From Planifilum fulgidum (GTDB taxonomy: Bacteria > Bacillota > Bacilli > Thermoactinomycetales > DSM-44946): 64,000 nucleotides of DNA. A program made the position numbers and the translations under genes. Location: positions 113,983 to 177,982 of the forward strand of contig NZ_FOOK01000002.1 of assembly GCF_900113175.1 (NCBI RefSeq), read 5' to 3'. This document shows positions 51,666 through 59,287 of this stretch, piece after piece; within the stretch, counting starts at the first letter, position 1, and each line of letters opens with the position of its first letter. The notes under the pieces are model-generated. The model was not told where the DNA came from and did no database searches. It was given only the letters and a program-made list of their open reading frames with translations.

Positions 51666-52106
51666 CTACTTTTGTCCCAAGCTTTTCGAAAATCGGAATC
51701 CGGTGATCTCATACCCCGCCCGCTTGTAAAACCGGTGCGCTTCGCGCCGTTCGGGACGATTGCCGCTGGTCAGATAAATTTGAGCGGCCCCCGCTTGTTC
51801 GGCCCATGTTTCCGCTTGTCCCAAAAGGGCCCTTCCGATCCCCCTCCCCCTGTACCGCGGATCGGTGACCAGCGCGGCGATTTGAACGGCGATGTGATCG
51901 CTTTCGTAAAGGATCACCCGGCGCGCCCCGACCAGACCGACAACCCTCCCTTGATATTCGGCCACCCAGGTGCGATACCCGGGATCGGAACAGATGCGCT
52001 CCATCCGGCGGATCATGGACCCGGCGGAAGCCGGATAGCCCAAGTGCGCCATCAGTTCGGCCGCCGCCTCGACATCCTGCAAAGTGAATTCCCGAACCGT
52101 CAGCAT
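51666..52106 (-). CDS. GNAT-family N-acetyltransferase
   Basis: 146 residues. The acetyl-CoA motif VTDPRYRGRGIGRALLGQAE (about residue 75) and the C-terminal EAHRFYKRAGYE are clear. N-terminus LTVREFTLQDVEAAAEL. The acceptor is unknown; the small size resembles aminoglycoside 6'- or general small-molecule GNATs. It lies alone between the lepA leader and the Rieske gene. Confidence 0.9.
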   Translation of the reverse strand: MLTVREFTLQDVEAAAELMAHLGYPASAGSMIRRMERICSDPGYRTWVAEYQGRVVGLVGARRVILYESDHIAVQIAALVTDPRYRGRGIGRALLGQAETWAEQAGAAQIYLTSGNRPERREAHRFYKRAGYEITGFRFSKSLGQK

Positions 52107-52242
52107 GCTTCTTCACCCACCTCCGCAGGCAGTAAGATCGTGCGTGGTGTATCCCTGAAGAAGTTTTTACGATTGAAACAGGCTGTTTCCCTGTGTTGCG
52201 CTCCGATCTTCCGCAGTTTCCGCCGCATCGCCGGGAGAACAA

Positions 52243-52287
52243 AGGGGAACCGCCCGGAGCCTGCGCCGCACCCCGGGCGGAACCCCC
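52243..52287 (-). terminator. Probable terminator of the Rieske gene
   Basis: On the minus strand GGGG-CCGCCCGG pairs with CCGGGCGG-CCCC across a small internal loop, followed by TTTGTT. It begins about 50 bases past the stop. Confidence 0.6.
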
Positions 52288-52339
52288 TTCAACAAGCCGG
52301 ATGCGTGTCACAACGCCGCCGAAAGGCGCCAAACGCCGA

Positions 52340-52870
52340 CTACCCCTTCCTTCGCGGCACGATGTTTCCCAGGTAAAGCCTGCCGTTTTCCACCTTCGTC
52401 TCGTACCTGTCCAGAGGAGCCGCCGGCGGCGTGCCGGGGATGTTCACCCCGTTCTCGTCGTACCGGCCGCCGTGGCACGGACAGTAAAACTCGTTTTTGT
52501 AGCGGGGGTTCCCCTGCCACTTCACCGTGCAATTCAGGTGCTTGCAGACCGGTGAAAGGGCGAGGATCTCGCCGGTGGCGCTCCTCCGAACCCAGGCGGT
52601 CCTTTCCACTCCCTTTTCGGGATGGTGCCAGCCGTCCTTCCTCTTGACGAAAAACCGGACCAATTTATAGGTTTCATCGAATTGATCGACGGGACCGACG
52701 TCGACGAAGGACGCCCTCTCCTCCTCCCGCTTCAGGGAGGGATCGGCGGAAAAACGGACCATCGGATACAAGGCGACGGATGCGAGAAACGCCCCCGTTC
52801 CTCCCAGAGTGAAAGTGAGAAACCGGCGGCGGGAGATCCCTTCGCCGCGCCCCTTCTCCTTGCCACCCAC
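52340..52870 (-). CDS. Rieske [2Fe-2S] protein with twin-arginine leader (QcrA-like)
   Basis: 176 residues. The leader ISRRRFLTFTLGG is followed by a membrane anchor, typical for Tat-exported Rieske proteins of quinol:cytochrome c oxidoreductases. The cluster motifs are CKHLNC and CPCHGG, each with a ligand His. A GTG at 52870 is preferred, with AAGGGAGG about 10 bases upstream; the frame is open to 52939. No cytochrome b (qcrB) or qcrC gene is beside it, so it is either a detached bc-complex subunit or belongs to another electron chain. Oxidase and cytochrome c genes lie 1.2 kb upstream. Confidence 0.87.
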   Translation of the reverse strand: MGGKEKGRGEGISRRRFLTFTLGGTGAFLASVALYPMVRFSADPSLKREEERASFVDVGPVDQFDETYKLVRFFVKRKDGWHHPEKGVERTAWVRRSATGEILALSPVCKHLNCTVKWQGNPRYKNEFYCPCHGGRYDENGVNIPGTPPAAPLDRYETKVENGRLYLGNIVPRRKG

Positions 52871-53038
52871 GAGTCTCAAGCCTCCCTTGACCGAGAAACA
52901 TCCGGGTCGCCATCCCGGCATCCAAACAAGAAAGGACAAATCTTTCGTCTTCCATTCAGAGCACGCAAACTCCCTCCTTCCAGCTCCGGTGATCTTCGCC
53001 CCTGCCCCTTTGATTCCCGCAATCGGCTTGGGGAATGT

Positions 53039-53053
53039 TTACAATAATGAGAA
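53039..53053. promoter_or_regulatory. Possible PerR/Fur-type box
   Basis: TTACAAT-A-ATGAGAA follows the 7-1-7 pattern of PerR/Fur boxes with mismatches (6/7 and 5/7 to the PerR form). It lies about 170 bases before the Rieske start and after the hemQ terminator. In Bacillus several heme genes are PerR-controlled. Confidence 0.25.
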
Positions 53054-53102
53054 CTTTTGAATCAGGTGCTCTTTCCGTCAAGGTGAAGGCGCAATGCAAA
53101 AA

Positions 53103-53130
53103 ACAAAACCCGGCGGAAAAACCGCCGGGC
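53103..53130 (-). terminator. Intrinsic terminator of hemQ
   Basis: CCCGGCGG and CCGCCGGG around five bases, followed on the minus strand by TTTTGTTTTTTG. It starts 16 bases past the hemQ stop. Confidence 0.88.
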
Positions 53131-53145
53131 ATCGAAACCCACGCT

Positions 53146-53904
53146 TCAGCCCTTCACCTGTTCCTTCAGCAGGGAAACCAGCCCCTCTTCGGTCAAGCGG
53201 GCACCGATGTAGAAGGGACCGAACTCCCCGAACCGGGCACTGACTTCATCAAACCGCATTTCCGTAACGATCTTTTTGAAATGAAGGGGATCGTCGGCAA
53301 AGAGGGAAACCCCCCACTCCCAATCGTCCAGGCCGATGGAACCGGTGACGATCTGACGCACCTTTCCCGCATAGGAACGGCCGATCATCCCGTGGCTTTT
53401 CATCATTTTCCGCCGCTCCTCCATCGGGAGCATGTACCAGTTGTCGCTCAGGTTCCGGCGCTTGTTCATGGGATAGAAGCAGACATATTTCGCCTTCGGC
53501 ATGCTCGGCTGAAGCCGCTCCCGGAAAGCGGGATCGCTCATGGGATCGGTCCCCGGGGGAACGGTATACGCGCTGAGTTCGACGACCGAGATGAAGGAAG
53601 TGGGGGCGGACGTCACATCGGCAAAGGCCGTTTTGTCAAACCGCCACTTCACCTCGTTCAGCGCCTCGAGGGTGGGGCGAAAATGGATGAACAAAAGATC
53701 CGCCTTGTGGCCGAGGACGGCATATTGGCCGAAGCTGCCGCCGCGGCTCTCCTCGACCGACGCGAATTCCCGGAGGACTTCCACCAGCTCCCGGATCGCT
53801 TCGTCCCTTTTCTCGGGGGAAAGGGATTTCCACCGGGTCCAATCGATCTTGCGAAAATCGTGATAGGCATACCAGCCCTCGTAGGTTTTCACCGCTTCGC
53901 TCAT
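53146..53904 (-). CDS. hemQ: Coproheme decarboxylase HemQ (chlorite dismutase family)
   Basis: 252 residues. HemQ performs the last step of the coproporphyrin-dependent heme pathway of Gram-positive bacteria, oxidative decarboxylation of coproheme to heme b with H2O2. The reactive Tyr is in CFYPMNKRR and the proximal heme His in KSHGMIGR, the spacing of Firmicute HemQ. The dismutase distal Arg pattern is not evident. It has its own promoter with a 5' hairpin, and lies between the oxidase operon and the Rieske gene, which need heme. Confidence 0.95.
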   Translation of the reverse strand: MSEAVKTYEGWYAYHDFRKIDWTRWKSLSPEKRDEAIRELVEVLREFASVEESRGGSFGQYAVLGHKADLLFIHFRPTLEALNEVKWRFDKTAFADVTSAPTSFISVVELSAYTVPPGTDPMSDPAFRERLQPSMPKAKYVCFYPMNKRRNLSDNWYMLPMEERRKMMKSHGMIGRSYAGKVRQIVTGSIGLDDWEWGVSLFADDPLHFKKIVTEMRFDEVSARFGEFGPFYIGARLTEEGLVSLLKEQVKG

Positions 53905-53939
53905 GGTCTCACATCCTCTGAGGGGTGATCAACCGGATA

Positions 53940-53968
53940 GGGGTTGCGCCGACACCCGGCGCAACCCC
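53940..53968 (-). repeat. Perfect 12-bp stem-loop at the 5' end of the hemQ transcript
   Basis: GGGGTTGCGCCG / CGGCGCAACCCC with a 5-base loop. No T-run follows on either strand. With the promoter at 53979-54007 the transcript would begin with this hairpin, which could stabilise the mRNA. It could also end transcripts from the cytochrome c gene upstream. Confidence 0.6.
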
Positions 53969-53978
53969 GTCCTTGACC

Positions 53979-54007
53979 ATTTTACCAGTTTTCCCGAGGG
54001 GTTTGAA
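53979..54007 (-). promoter_or_regulatory. Candidate SigA promoter of hemQ
   Basis: TTCAAA (54007-54002) and TAAAAT (53984-53979), 17 bases apart, on the minus strand; 75 bases before the hemQ ATG. Confidence 0.55.
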
Positions 54008-54041
54008 GGAAAAACGCTTCCTTCATCATCCTGTCAAAATC

Positions 54042-54443
54042 TCATTGATCGGCCAGCCAGGCGGCCAGATTCTTGGCATCCTCCCCGCTGATCAAGCCGC
54101 CGGGCATTTGTCCTCTTCCGTTCTCGATCACATTGAGGATTTCATCCTCGCTCAGTCCCGTTCCCTTCAGGGCCGGACCGACGCCCCCCTCCAGATTCTG
54201 CCCGTGACACCCGACACAGGACTGCTGGTAGGCGGCTTTTGCTTTTTCCTGGTCATAGGCGACATTTTCCGCGGCTTTGTCCTGCGACTCGCTTCCGGAG
54301 TCCGCCGGCTGTTCCGCAGGTTGTTGGGATCCGGAATCCGCGGTTCCGGAATTGTCGGACTGGGAACCGCACCCCACCATGAACAACAGAGCCAGACAAC
54401 CGAGCATTGCCGCTGCCTTTTGCATGATCCTCCGATTCCTCAA
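54042..54443 (-). CDS. Cytochrome c lipoprotein (c551-like)
   Basis: 133 residues. A signal with lipobox (LALLFMVGC) would anchor it to the outer membrane face via Cys. A Ser/Gln/Glu-rich linker is followed by a class I cytochrome c domain with one heme motif CVGCH and the sixth ligand Met in GQMPGG. It probably donates electrons to the adjacent b-type oxidase, like CccB-type cytochromes. The TTG at 54443 follows GGAGGG by about 6 bases; an ATG at 54425 is the alternative. It is the last gene of the oxidase operon. Confidence 0.9.
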   Translation of the reverse strand: MRNRRIMQKAAAMLGCLALLFMVGCGSQSDNSGTADSGSQQPAEQPADSGSESQDKAAENVAYDQEKAKAAYQQSCVGCHGQNLEGGVGPALKGTGLSEDEILNVIENGRGQMPGGLISGEDAKNLAAWLADQ

Positions 54444-54480
54444 CTCCATCCCTCCAGTTTGAATTTCGGACAGACCCGGA

Positions 54481-56151
54481 TCAATAGGGTTGGAACGGCG
54501 GAGATCCGGGCGGCGCATACTGGATCAGGTGGGCGATGGGAATGGTGTAGGCGACCAGAATCAGGCAGATCGCCACCGTCACCCACAGCGGCCAGCGTTC
54601 CAGTATCGCCGGAGTGGAAGCCGCCTCTTCCGCCACCTCGCCGATGGGATAGTCGACGCCTTCCTCGGTGCGGGGCGCGAAGAAAGCGAGGCGGATCACG
54701 ATCCACACCATAAGCATAGCAGAGATGAACAGGAATACGCCACCGATCGCCATCACCTGTTGATAGGTGAGCCAGCCGAGGGCGATCGGATCATCACCGT
54801 AGGTGGTGAAGGCGGTACGGCGCGGGGTGCCCAACAGGCCGGCCGCGTGCATCGCACCGGACATGATCAACATGCCGAGGGCCCAAAGCCCCGTCTGCAC
54901 CAATCCCAGCTTGTTGAGTCCGGCAGTCAGCTTTCGGCCCGTCAAGGCGGGAATCAGCCAGTAGCTGACCCCGAAGAAGGTCAGGATCACAACCGTTCCG
55001 ACCGTCAGGTGGAAGTGTCCCACCACCCACAGGGTGTTGTGAACCACCTGGTTGAGCTGATAACTGGTGTTGACGAGTCCTCCCGCTCCGCCGGGGATGA
55101 AACTCAGCATCCCGACAAGGGGAGCGACGAAGCGGACGTCCTTCCAGGGAAGCATGCGGATCCATCCGAAAAGCCCCTTGGCGCCGCGGGCCCGTCCGGC
55201 GCTTTCAAAGGTGGCCAGGACGGCAAAGGCGGTCATCAGCGACGGAATCGCCACCGAGAAGGTGAGGGCCACCTGGAGGAATTTCCACCCCGACGCGATT
55301 CCCGGCTCGGTCAACTGATGGTGGAAACCGACGGGCGTCGACAGGAGAAGGAACATGATGAAGGCAAGCCGGGCCAGGGCATCGCTGAAGATTTTCCCGC
55401 CGATGATTTTGGGAATGTTGACGTACCACACGATGTAGGCCGGCATCAGCCAGAAATAAACCAAGGGATGGCCGAAGTACCAGAACAGCGTGCGGCTCAG
55501 CACCACATTGATCGTGTCCACCCAGCCGAAGGACCAGGGGATGAGCTGCAACAGCACCTCGAGGGCCACGCCGAGGGTGGCGATCAGCCAGAGGCCCATG
55601 GTGGCCACGGCCATAAAGGCGAACAGCGGCGACAGTTTCCCCTTGTGTTCCTTCTTCCACCAGCGGTATTGGGCAAAGACGGCCCAGGCGCCGATCCAGC
55701 TGCCCACCACCACCAGGGCGAGACCGATGTAGAAGAAGGGAGACGCTTTCATCGGCGCGTAAAAGGTGTACAAAACGGTGGCCTTATTGGCGATGATGAG
55801 GAATGCCGCGATGGCGGTTCCCACCGTCATCAGCCAGAACCCGATCCAGCCCAGGCGGCGGCTGAATTCCGTCAGCGTTCCGCCGCAGGTGCGGACAAGT
55901 CCCGAGTACAAATAGCCTACGATGAAGAAGGTGGTAAACACCAGGGCCATCAAAACGCCGTGGGCGGTCAACAGTTGATAATAATTCACCGGCCCCAGAT
56001 CGATGACGCCGCCCCGGACCAGTCCCTGAAGCAGTCCGGCGATGGCGCCGAGAAAGATGGCGGTGAAGGCGACGGCCATATGCGCGAGAATCAATCGGGA
56101 ATCCTTCGGTTGAAATCGAAATCCCGCCGCTCCCGATTGTGCCTTTTCCAT
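54481..56151 (-). CDS. Heme-copper oxidase subunit I, ba3-type (CbaA-like)
   Basis: 556 residues, about 13 membrane segments. Heme and copper ligands are visible: LLTAHGVLMALV (low-spin heme), YFGHPLVYFWLMPAY (CuB His with the cross-linked Tyr in the B-type spacing GHPxVY), PVGFHHQLTEPG (CuB) and VVGHFHLTVG (both heme ligands). The lack of the A-type Glu motif and this GHP-VY spacing indicate a type B oxidase, with high oxygen affinity. Predicted Fnr control fits low-oxygen use. SD AAAGGAG precedes the ATG. Confidence 0.95.
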   Translation of the reverse strand: MEKAQSGAAGFRFQPKDSRLILAHMAVAFTAIFLGAIAGLLQGLVRGGVIDLGPVNYYQLLTAHGVLMALVFTTFFIVGYLYSGLVRTCGGTLTEFSRRLGWIGFWLMTVGTAIAAFLIIANKATVLYTFYAPMKASPFFYIGLALVVVGSWIGAWAVFAQYRWWKKEHKGKLSPLFAFMAVATMGLWLIATLGVALEVLLQLIPWSFGWVDTINVVLSRTLFWYFGHPLVYFWLMPAYIVWYVNIPKIIGGKIFSDALARLAFIMFLLLSTPVGFHHQLTEPGIASGWKFLQVALTFSVAIPSLMTAFAVLATFESAGRARGAKGLFGWIRMLPWKDVRFVAPLVGMLSFIPGGAGGLVNTSYQLNQVVHNTLWVVGHFHLTVGTVVILTFFGVSYWLIPALTGRKLTAGLNKLGLVQTGLWALGMLIMSGAMHAAGLLGTPRRTAFTTYGDDPIALGWLTYQQVMAIGGVFLFISAMLMVWIVIRLAFFAPRTEEGVDYPIGEVAEEAASTPAILERWPLWVTVAICLILVAYTIPIAHLIQYAPPGSPPFQPY

Positions 56152-56181
56152 GGGAAACGCACTCCTTTTCTCAGAGTTTCA

Positions 56182-56649
56182 TCATTTGACGACAACTTTT
56201 CCTGCCATCACCTGATGGCCCGTGCCGCAGTACTCGTTGCAGACGATCAGGTATTCCCCGGGATGATTGAAGGTGTAGGTCGCCCGGTTGATATGTCCGG
56301 GGATCACCATCATGTTGACGTTGGTCCCCGCAATCTCAAAACCGTGTACCACATCGGGCGAAGTGATTTGGAAATGAACGGTGGATCCCACCGGAATCTC
56401 CATCGTTCCGGGTTGAAAGGTGAACATCCGCGCCACCATGACGGCCTTGTATTCCTTCGGACCCACCTGTGTCAGGGAAGGCTTGTTGAAGGGCGCCTCC
56501 TGGGTGACCGTCTTCGGATCCACCGTGACCAAGCTGCCCGGCGGATGGGCGTCCGTGGCAAAGGCCTGCACACCGACAACAGAAAGAAATATGACAAGGG
56601 TGGCTCCGCCGATGATCAGCCAGATCCGTTCATACCGGTGAAGGTGCAT
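56182..56649 (-). CDS. Heme-copper oxidase subunit II, CuA, ba3-type (CbaB-like)
   Basis: 155 residues, with one N-terminal membrane segment (LIIGGATLVIFLSVVGVQAF) as in ba3 oxidases, not two. The CuA site is complete: HGFEIAG (His) and CNEYCGTGHQVM (two Cys, Glu backbone, His, Met). It takes electrons from cytochrome c. AAGGAGG precedes the ATG. It sits between subunit IIa and subunit I. Confidence 0.95.
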   Translation of the reverse strand: MHLHRYERIWLIIGGATLVIFLSVVGVQAFATDAHPPGSLVTVDPKTVTQEAPFNKPSLTQVGPKEYKAVMVARMFTFQPGTMEIPVGSTVHFQITSPDVVHGFEIAGTNVNMMVIPGHINRATYTFNHPGEYLIVCNEYCGTGHQVMAGKVVVK

Positions 56650-56664
56650 CCTTCATCCTCCTTC

Positions 56665-56820
56665 TCAATTTCGGCTCAGGAAAAGAAAAAAGATTGAAAA
56701 CCACGTGACCAGAATGAATCCGCCGATGAACAACACACCGGTCAGCGTGCCCTTCAGGGAGGGCTCCTTTTCCGGGGAGTCTTTGCGATCCGGTTCCCGC
56801 CGATCGACTTGCGCTTCCAT
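56665..56820 (-). CDS. Heme-copper oxidase subunit IIa (51-residue membrane peptide)
   Basis: A charged N-terminus (MEAQVDRREPDRKDSPEKEP) and one membrane helix (TGVLFIGGFILVTWFSIFFL) match the small subunit IIa of ba3-type oxidases, which replaces the second helix of ordinary subunit II. GGAGGTGGAAGCG precedes the ATG. It heads the oxidase operon, 15 bases before subunit II, and directly follows the Fnr-box promoter. Confidence 0.85.
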   Translation of the reverse strand: MEAQVDRREPDRKDSPEKEPSLKGTLTGVLFIGGFILVTWFSIFFLFLSRN

Positions 56821-56850
56821 CGCTTCCACCTCCACGTGTTTCTGTCATTA

Positions 56851-56893
56851 AACATACCACCGGCCCTTTTCCGAAAGTGTGATCTTTTTCACA
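56851..56893 (-). promoter_or_regulatory. Fnr box and -10 element of the oxidase operon
   Basis: TGTGA-N6-TCACA (56878-56893) is a perfect Fnr/Crp-type site. On the minus strand TATGTT (56856-56851) follows at class II spacing: the box centre is about 41.5 bases from the predicted start near 56844. No -35 hexamer is needed in this architecture. Confidence 0.8.
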
Positions 56894-57020
56894 AACAGAT
56901 CCGCTTTCACCGAAACTTCATAATTTGGACCTCGAAGGTCCCAATATGCCCTTGTGCAAGGAATTTCGCGGCCAAACGGCGGACCCCGGCGCGCTCCTTC
57001 AGGCCCCGACCGGTCCGGAT

Positions 57021-57063
57021 TGTGACAATTATCACACCCTTCGCCCCAAATCACCGCTATGAT
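57021..57063 (+). promoter_or_regulatory. Fnr box and -10 element of the radical SAM gene
   Basis: TGTGA-N6-TCACA (57021-57036) followed by TATGAT (57058-57063) gives a predicted start near 57070, about 41.5 bases from the box centre, the same geometry as the divergent oxidase promoter. Confidence 0.8.
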
Positions 57064-57104
57064 CAATATTAAGTCGGAATGATCTCGGTTCGGAGGGATA
57101 CAAC

Positions 57105-58268
57105 ATGTTGGCCGTTTCTCATCTGCTTACGGATGTTTCTTCTTATGGCGACTCGCTTCGCTACACCCGCCGCTCCGTCGGCCACCGCTCGGGCACGCAC
57201 AAGGGAGCCGGACCCGTGGTCGTCTGGAATGTCACCCGCACCTGCAACCTCCGCTGCGTCCACTGCTACTCGCAATCGGAAAACAAAAAATACGCCGGGG
57301 AACTCTCCACCGAAGAGGCGATGCGGGTCATCGACGACCTCGCGGAGGCCCGCGTGCCGGTCATTCTGTTCTCGGGGGGTGAGCCCTTTGCCCGGCCCGA
57401 TCTTCTGGATCTGGCCCGTTATGCCGTCTCCAAGGGAATCCGCGTCACCCTTTCCACCAACGGCACCCTGATCACCGAAGAGGTGGCCCGCCGGATCCGC
57501 GAAATCGGAGTCGGCTACGTGGGCATCAGCCTCGACGGCGTGGGCGAAATTCACGACCGGTTCCGCGGCAAAAAGGGAGCCTTCGACGGAGCCCTGCGGG
57601 GCATCCGGAATTGTCTGCGTCAAGGTCAGAAAGTGGGCTTGCGCTTTACGATCAACCGGCACAACGCAGACCAGGTTCCCGCCATTTTCGACCTGATGGA
57701 AAAGGAAGGAATCCAGCGGGCCTGTTTTTATCACCTCGTCTATTCGGGCCGCGCCAGCGTCCAATACGACGTCTCCCACGAAGAAACGCGCCGGATCCTG
57801 GACTTCATCTTTGACAAGGTGGAAGATTTCGCGCGGAGGGGAATCGTCAAGGAGATTCTCACCGTGGACAATCACACCAACGCGCCCTATCTCTATCTCC
57901 GCGTCAAACGGAAAAATCCCGAAAAAGCGGAAATCGTCCTGGAAAAACTGCGCAACAACGGCGGCAACCGCTCGGGAATCGCCATCGCCAACATCGATCC
58001 TTTAGGCAACGTGCATCCCGACCAGTTCACGCAGTCGATCACCCTGGGCAATGTGCGCGAGCGCCCCTTTTCCGAGATTTGGAACGATGAAACCCACCCC
58101 GTCCTCACCGCCCTGCGGGACCGCAAACCGCTCCTGAAAGGGCGCTGCTCCCGGTGCCGTTTTTTGGATATCTGCAACGGCAATTTGCGGGCCCGCGCCC
58201 TGGCCGTCCACCGCGATCTGTGGGCGGAAGATCCCGCCTGTTACTTGACCGACGAGGAAATTTCCTGA
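57105..58268 (+). CDS. Radical SAM/SPASM enzyme, NirJ/AhbC-like
   Basis: 387 residues. The cluster motif is CNLRCVHCYS (about residue 46), followed by FSGGEPFARPDLL and STNGTLI; a C-terminal SPASM region with CSRCRFLDICNGN and a later CYL binds an extra cluster. The closest family pattern I recognise is NirJ/AhbC, enzymes that modify side chains of heme d1 or siroheme-derived precursors. A peptide-modifying SPASM enzyme is possible, but no small precursor gene is next to it. It is under an Fnr box and shares the region with oxidase, HemQ and Fnr, favouring a tetrapyrrole role. CGGAGGGA precedes the ATG. The other heme d1 or alternative heme genes are not in the window. Confidence 0.85.
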   Translation: MLAVSHLLTDVSSYGDSLRYTRRSVGHRSGTHKGAGPVVVWNVTRTCNLRCVHCYSQSENKKYAGELSTEEAMRVIDDLAEARVPVILFSGGEPFARPDLLDLARYAVSKGIRVTLSTNGTLITEEVARRIREIGVGYVGISLDGVGEIHDRFRGKKGAFDGALRGIRNCLRQGQKVGLRFTINRHNADQVPAIFDLMEKEGIQRACFYHLVYSGRASVQYDVSHEETRRILDFIFDKVEDFARRGIVKEILTVDNHTNAPYLYLRVKRKNPEKAEIVLEKLRNNGGNRSGIAIANIDPLGNVHPDQFTQSITLGNVRERPFSEIWNDETHPVLTALRDRKPLLKGRCSRCRFLDICNGNLRARALAVHRDLWAEDPACYLTDEEIS

Positions 58269-58283
58269 AAACCTCCGAAAAAA

Positions 58284-58327
58284 GATCGGCCGTCCGGAGT
58301 TTTCTCTGAGACGGCCGATCCCCTTTT
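58284..58327 (+). terminator. Intrinsic terminator of the radical SAM gene
   Basis: GATCGGCCGTC and GACGGCCGATC form an 11-bp stem around 15 bases, followed by CCCCTTTTC. It starts 16 bases past the stop and separates the gene from fnr. Confidence 0.75.
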
Positions 58328-58462
58328 CGGGGCATGGCGATGCCACACATTTTTAACAAAATCTTTCCATAATCGTTCTATTTTTCGATGCCGCGTCCCC
58401 TTGGATTCTTTACAATAGTAAGTGAAGGACTGAACGTTCCCATCCGAAAAGGGGGATGGATC

Positions 58463-59185
58463 ATGGCGACAACCTGCTGCAATATCCGTTCCGACCGGCT
58501 GACCCGCTTCTTGTCGCCGGATCAGCTCCAGCGCCTCAAGGATCACATGGTGTGGAAAAAAGTTCAGGCCGGTTCTCCGATCTTCCAAGCCGAGGATCCG
58601 GCGGAGTTTCTTTATTACATCGAACAGGGATGCGTCAAAACGATGAAGACCACCTCCGACGGGCAGGAAATCACCTTTGGCCTCAAGGGCGGCGGCGACC
58701 TGATCGGACTGGTCGATCTCCTGTCCGACTCCGTCCAAACCTACGGGCACAACGCCGTCGCCTTTACGGACACCCTGTTGGGGGTCATCCACAAAAACGA
58801 TCTGGACGCCCTATTGGTGCAGTACCCCTCCCTGTCCTTCGCCTTTATGCAATGGATGGCCCTGGAACAGCGGATCATGCAAACCATCCTCCGCGACATC
58901 GTCCTCTACGGAAAACCCGGCGCCCTCTGCTCCATTCTGATCCGGCTCGCCAACAGCTACGGACAACCCACCGACCGCGGCATCCGCATTTCCCTCCGCC
59001 TCACCAACCAGGAACTGGCCCACCTGATCGGCGCAACCCGCGAAAGCGTCAACCGCGTTTTGTGCCGGCTGAAATCCGAGCGCGTCATTTCCCTCGATCA
59101 CGGACATTTGGTGATCCACGACCTGGAGCGGTTGAGAAATGAAGCCCGTTGTGAAGAGTGCCCCCTTGAAGTCTGCGTGATATGA
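58463..59185 (+). CDS. fnr: Crp/Fnr-family regulator, Bacillus-type Fnr
   Basis: 240 residues. Cyclic-nucleotide-like beta roll (about 30-140), dimer helix, then the HTH (LTNQELAHLIGATRESVNRV) with the E-SVNR recognition motif that reads TGTGA. The C-terminus CEECPLEVCVI has the three-cysteine pattern (C-x2-C-x4-C) that holds the 4Fe-4S cluster in Bacillus Fnr, rather than the N-terminal cluster of E. coli Fnr; the N-terminus also has CC. The start is the ATG at 58463 after AAAAGGGGG. It would activate the two class II sites upstream under low oxygen. Confidence 0.93.
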   Translation: MATTCCNIRSDRLTRFLSPDQLQRLKDHMVWKKVQAGSPIFQAEDPAEFLYYIEQGCVKTMKTTSDGQEITFGLKGGGDLIGLVDLLSDSVQTYGHNAVAFTDTLLGVIHKNDLDALLVQYPSLSFAFMQWMALEQRIMQTILRDIVLYGKPGALCSILIRLANSYGQPTDRGIRISLRLTNQELAHLIGATRESVNRVLCRLKSERVISLDHGHLVIHDLERLRNEARCEECPLEVCVI

Positions 59186-59218
59186 ACGGACGGTGTGAAA
59201 TGGCCCTTCTCCTCACCC

Positions 59219-59271
59219 AAAAAAAGCCCGCCCCAAACGCAGCGCGGCCGGGGGATTTCACCCCCGGCCGC
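59219..59271 (-). terminator. Hairpin and T-run after yqxA
   Basis: On the minus strand an 11-bp stem GCGGCCGGGGG / CCCCCGGCCGC (59271-59244) with a 6-base loop, then a T7 run 18 bases later. The T-run is far from the stem, so efficiency is unsure. Confidence 0.5.
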
Positions 59272-59287
59272 CGCGTGAGCCCGGCGG

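Noticed and set aside
51416-51712. 98-codon frame on the minus strand before lepA
   Set aside because: It overlaps the GNAT stop region and the predicted promoter, lacks a ribosome site and has no family resemblance.
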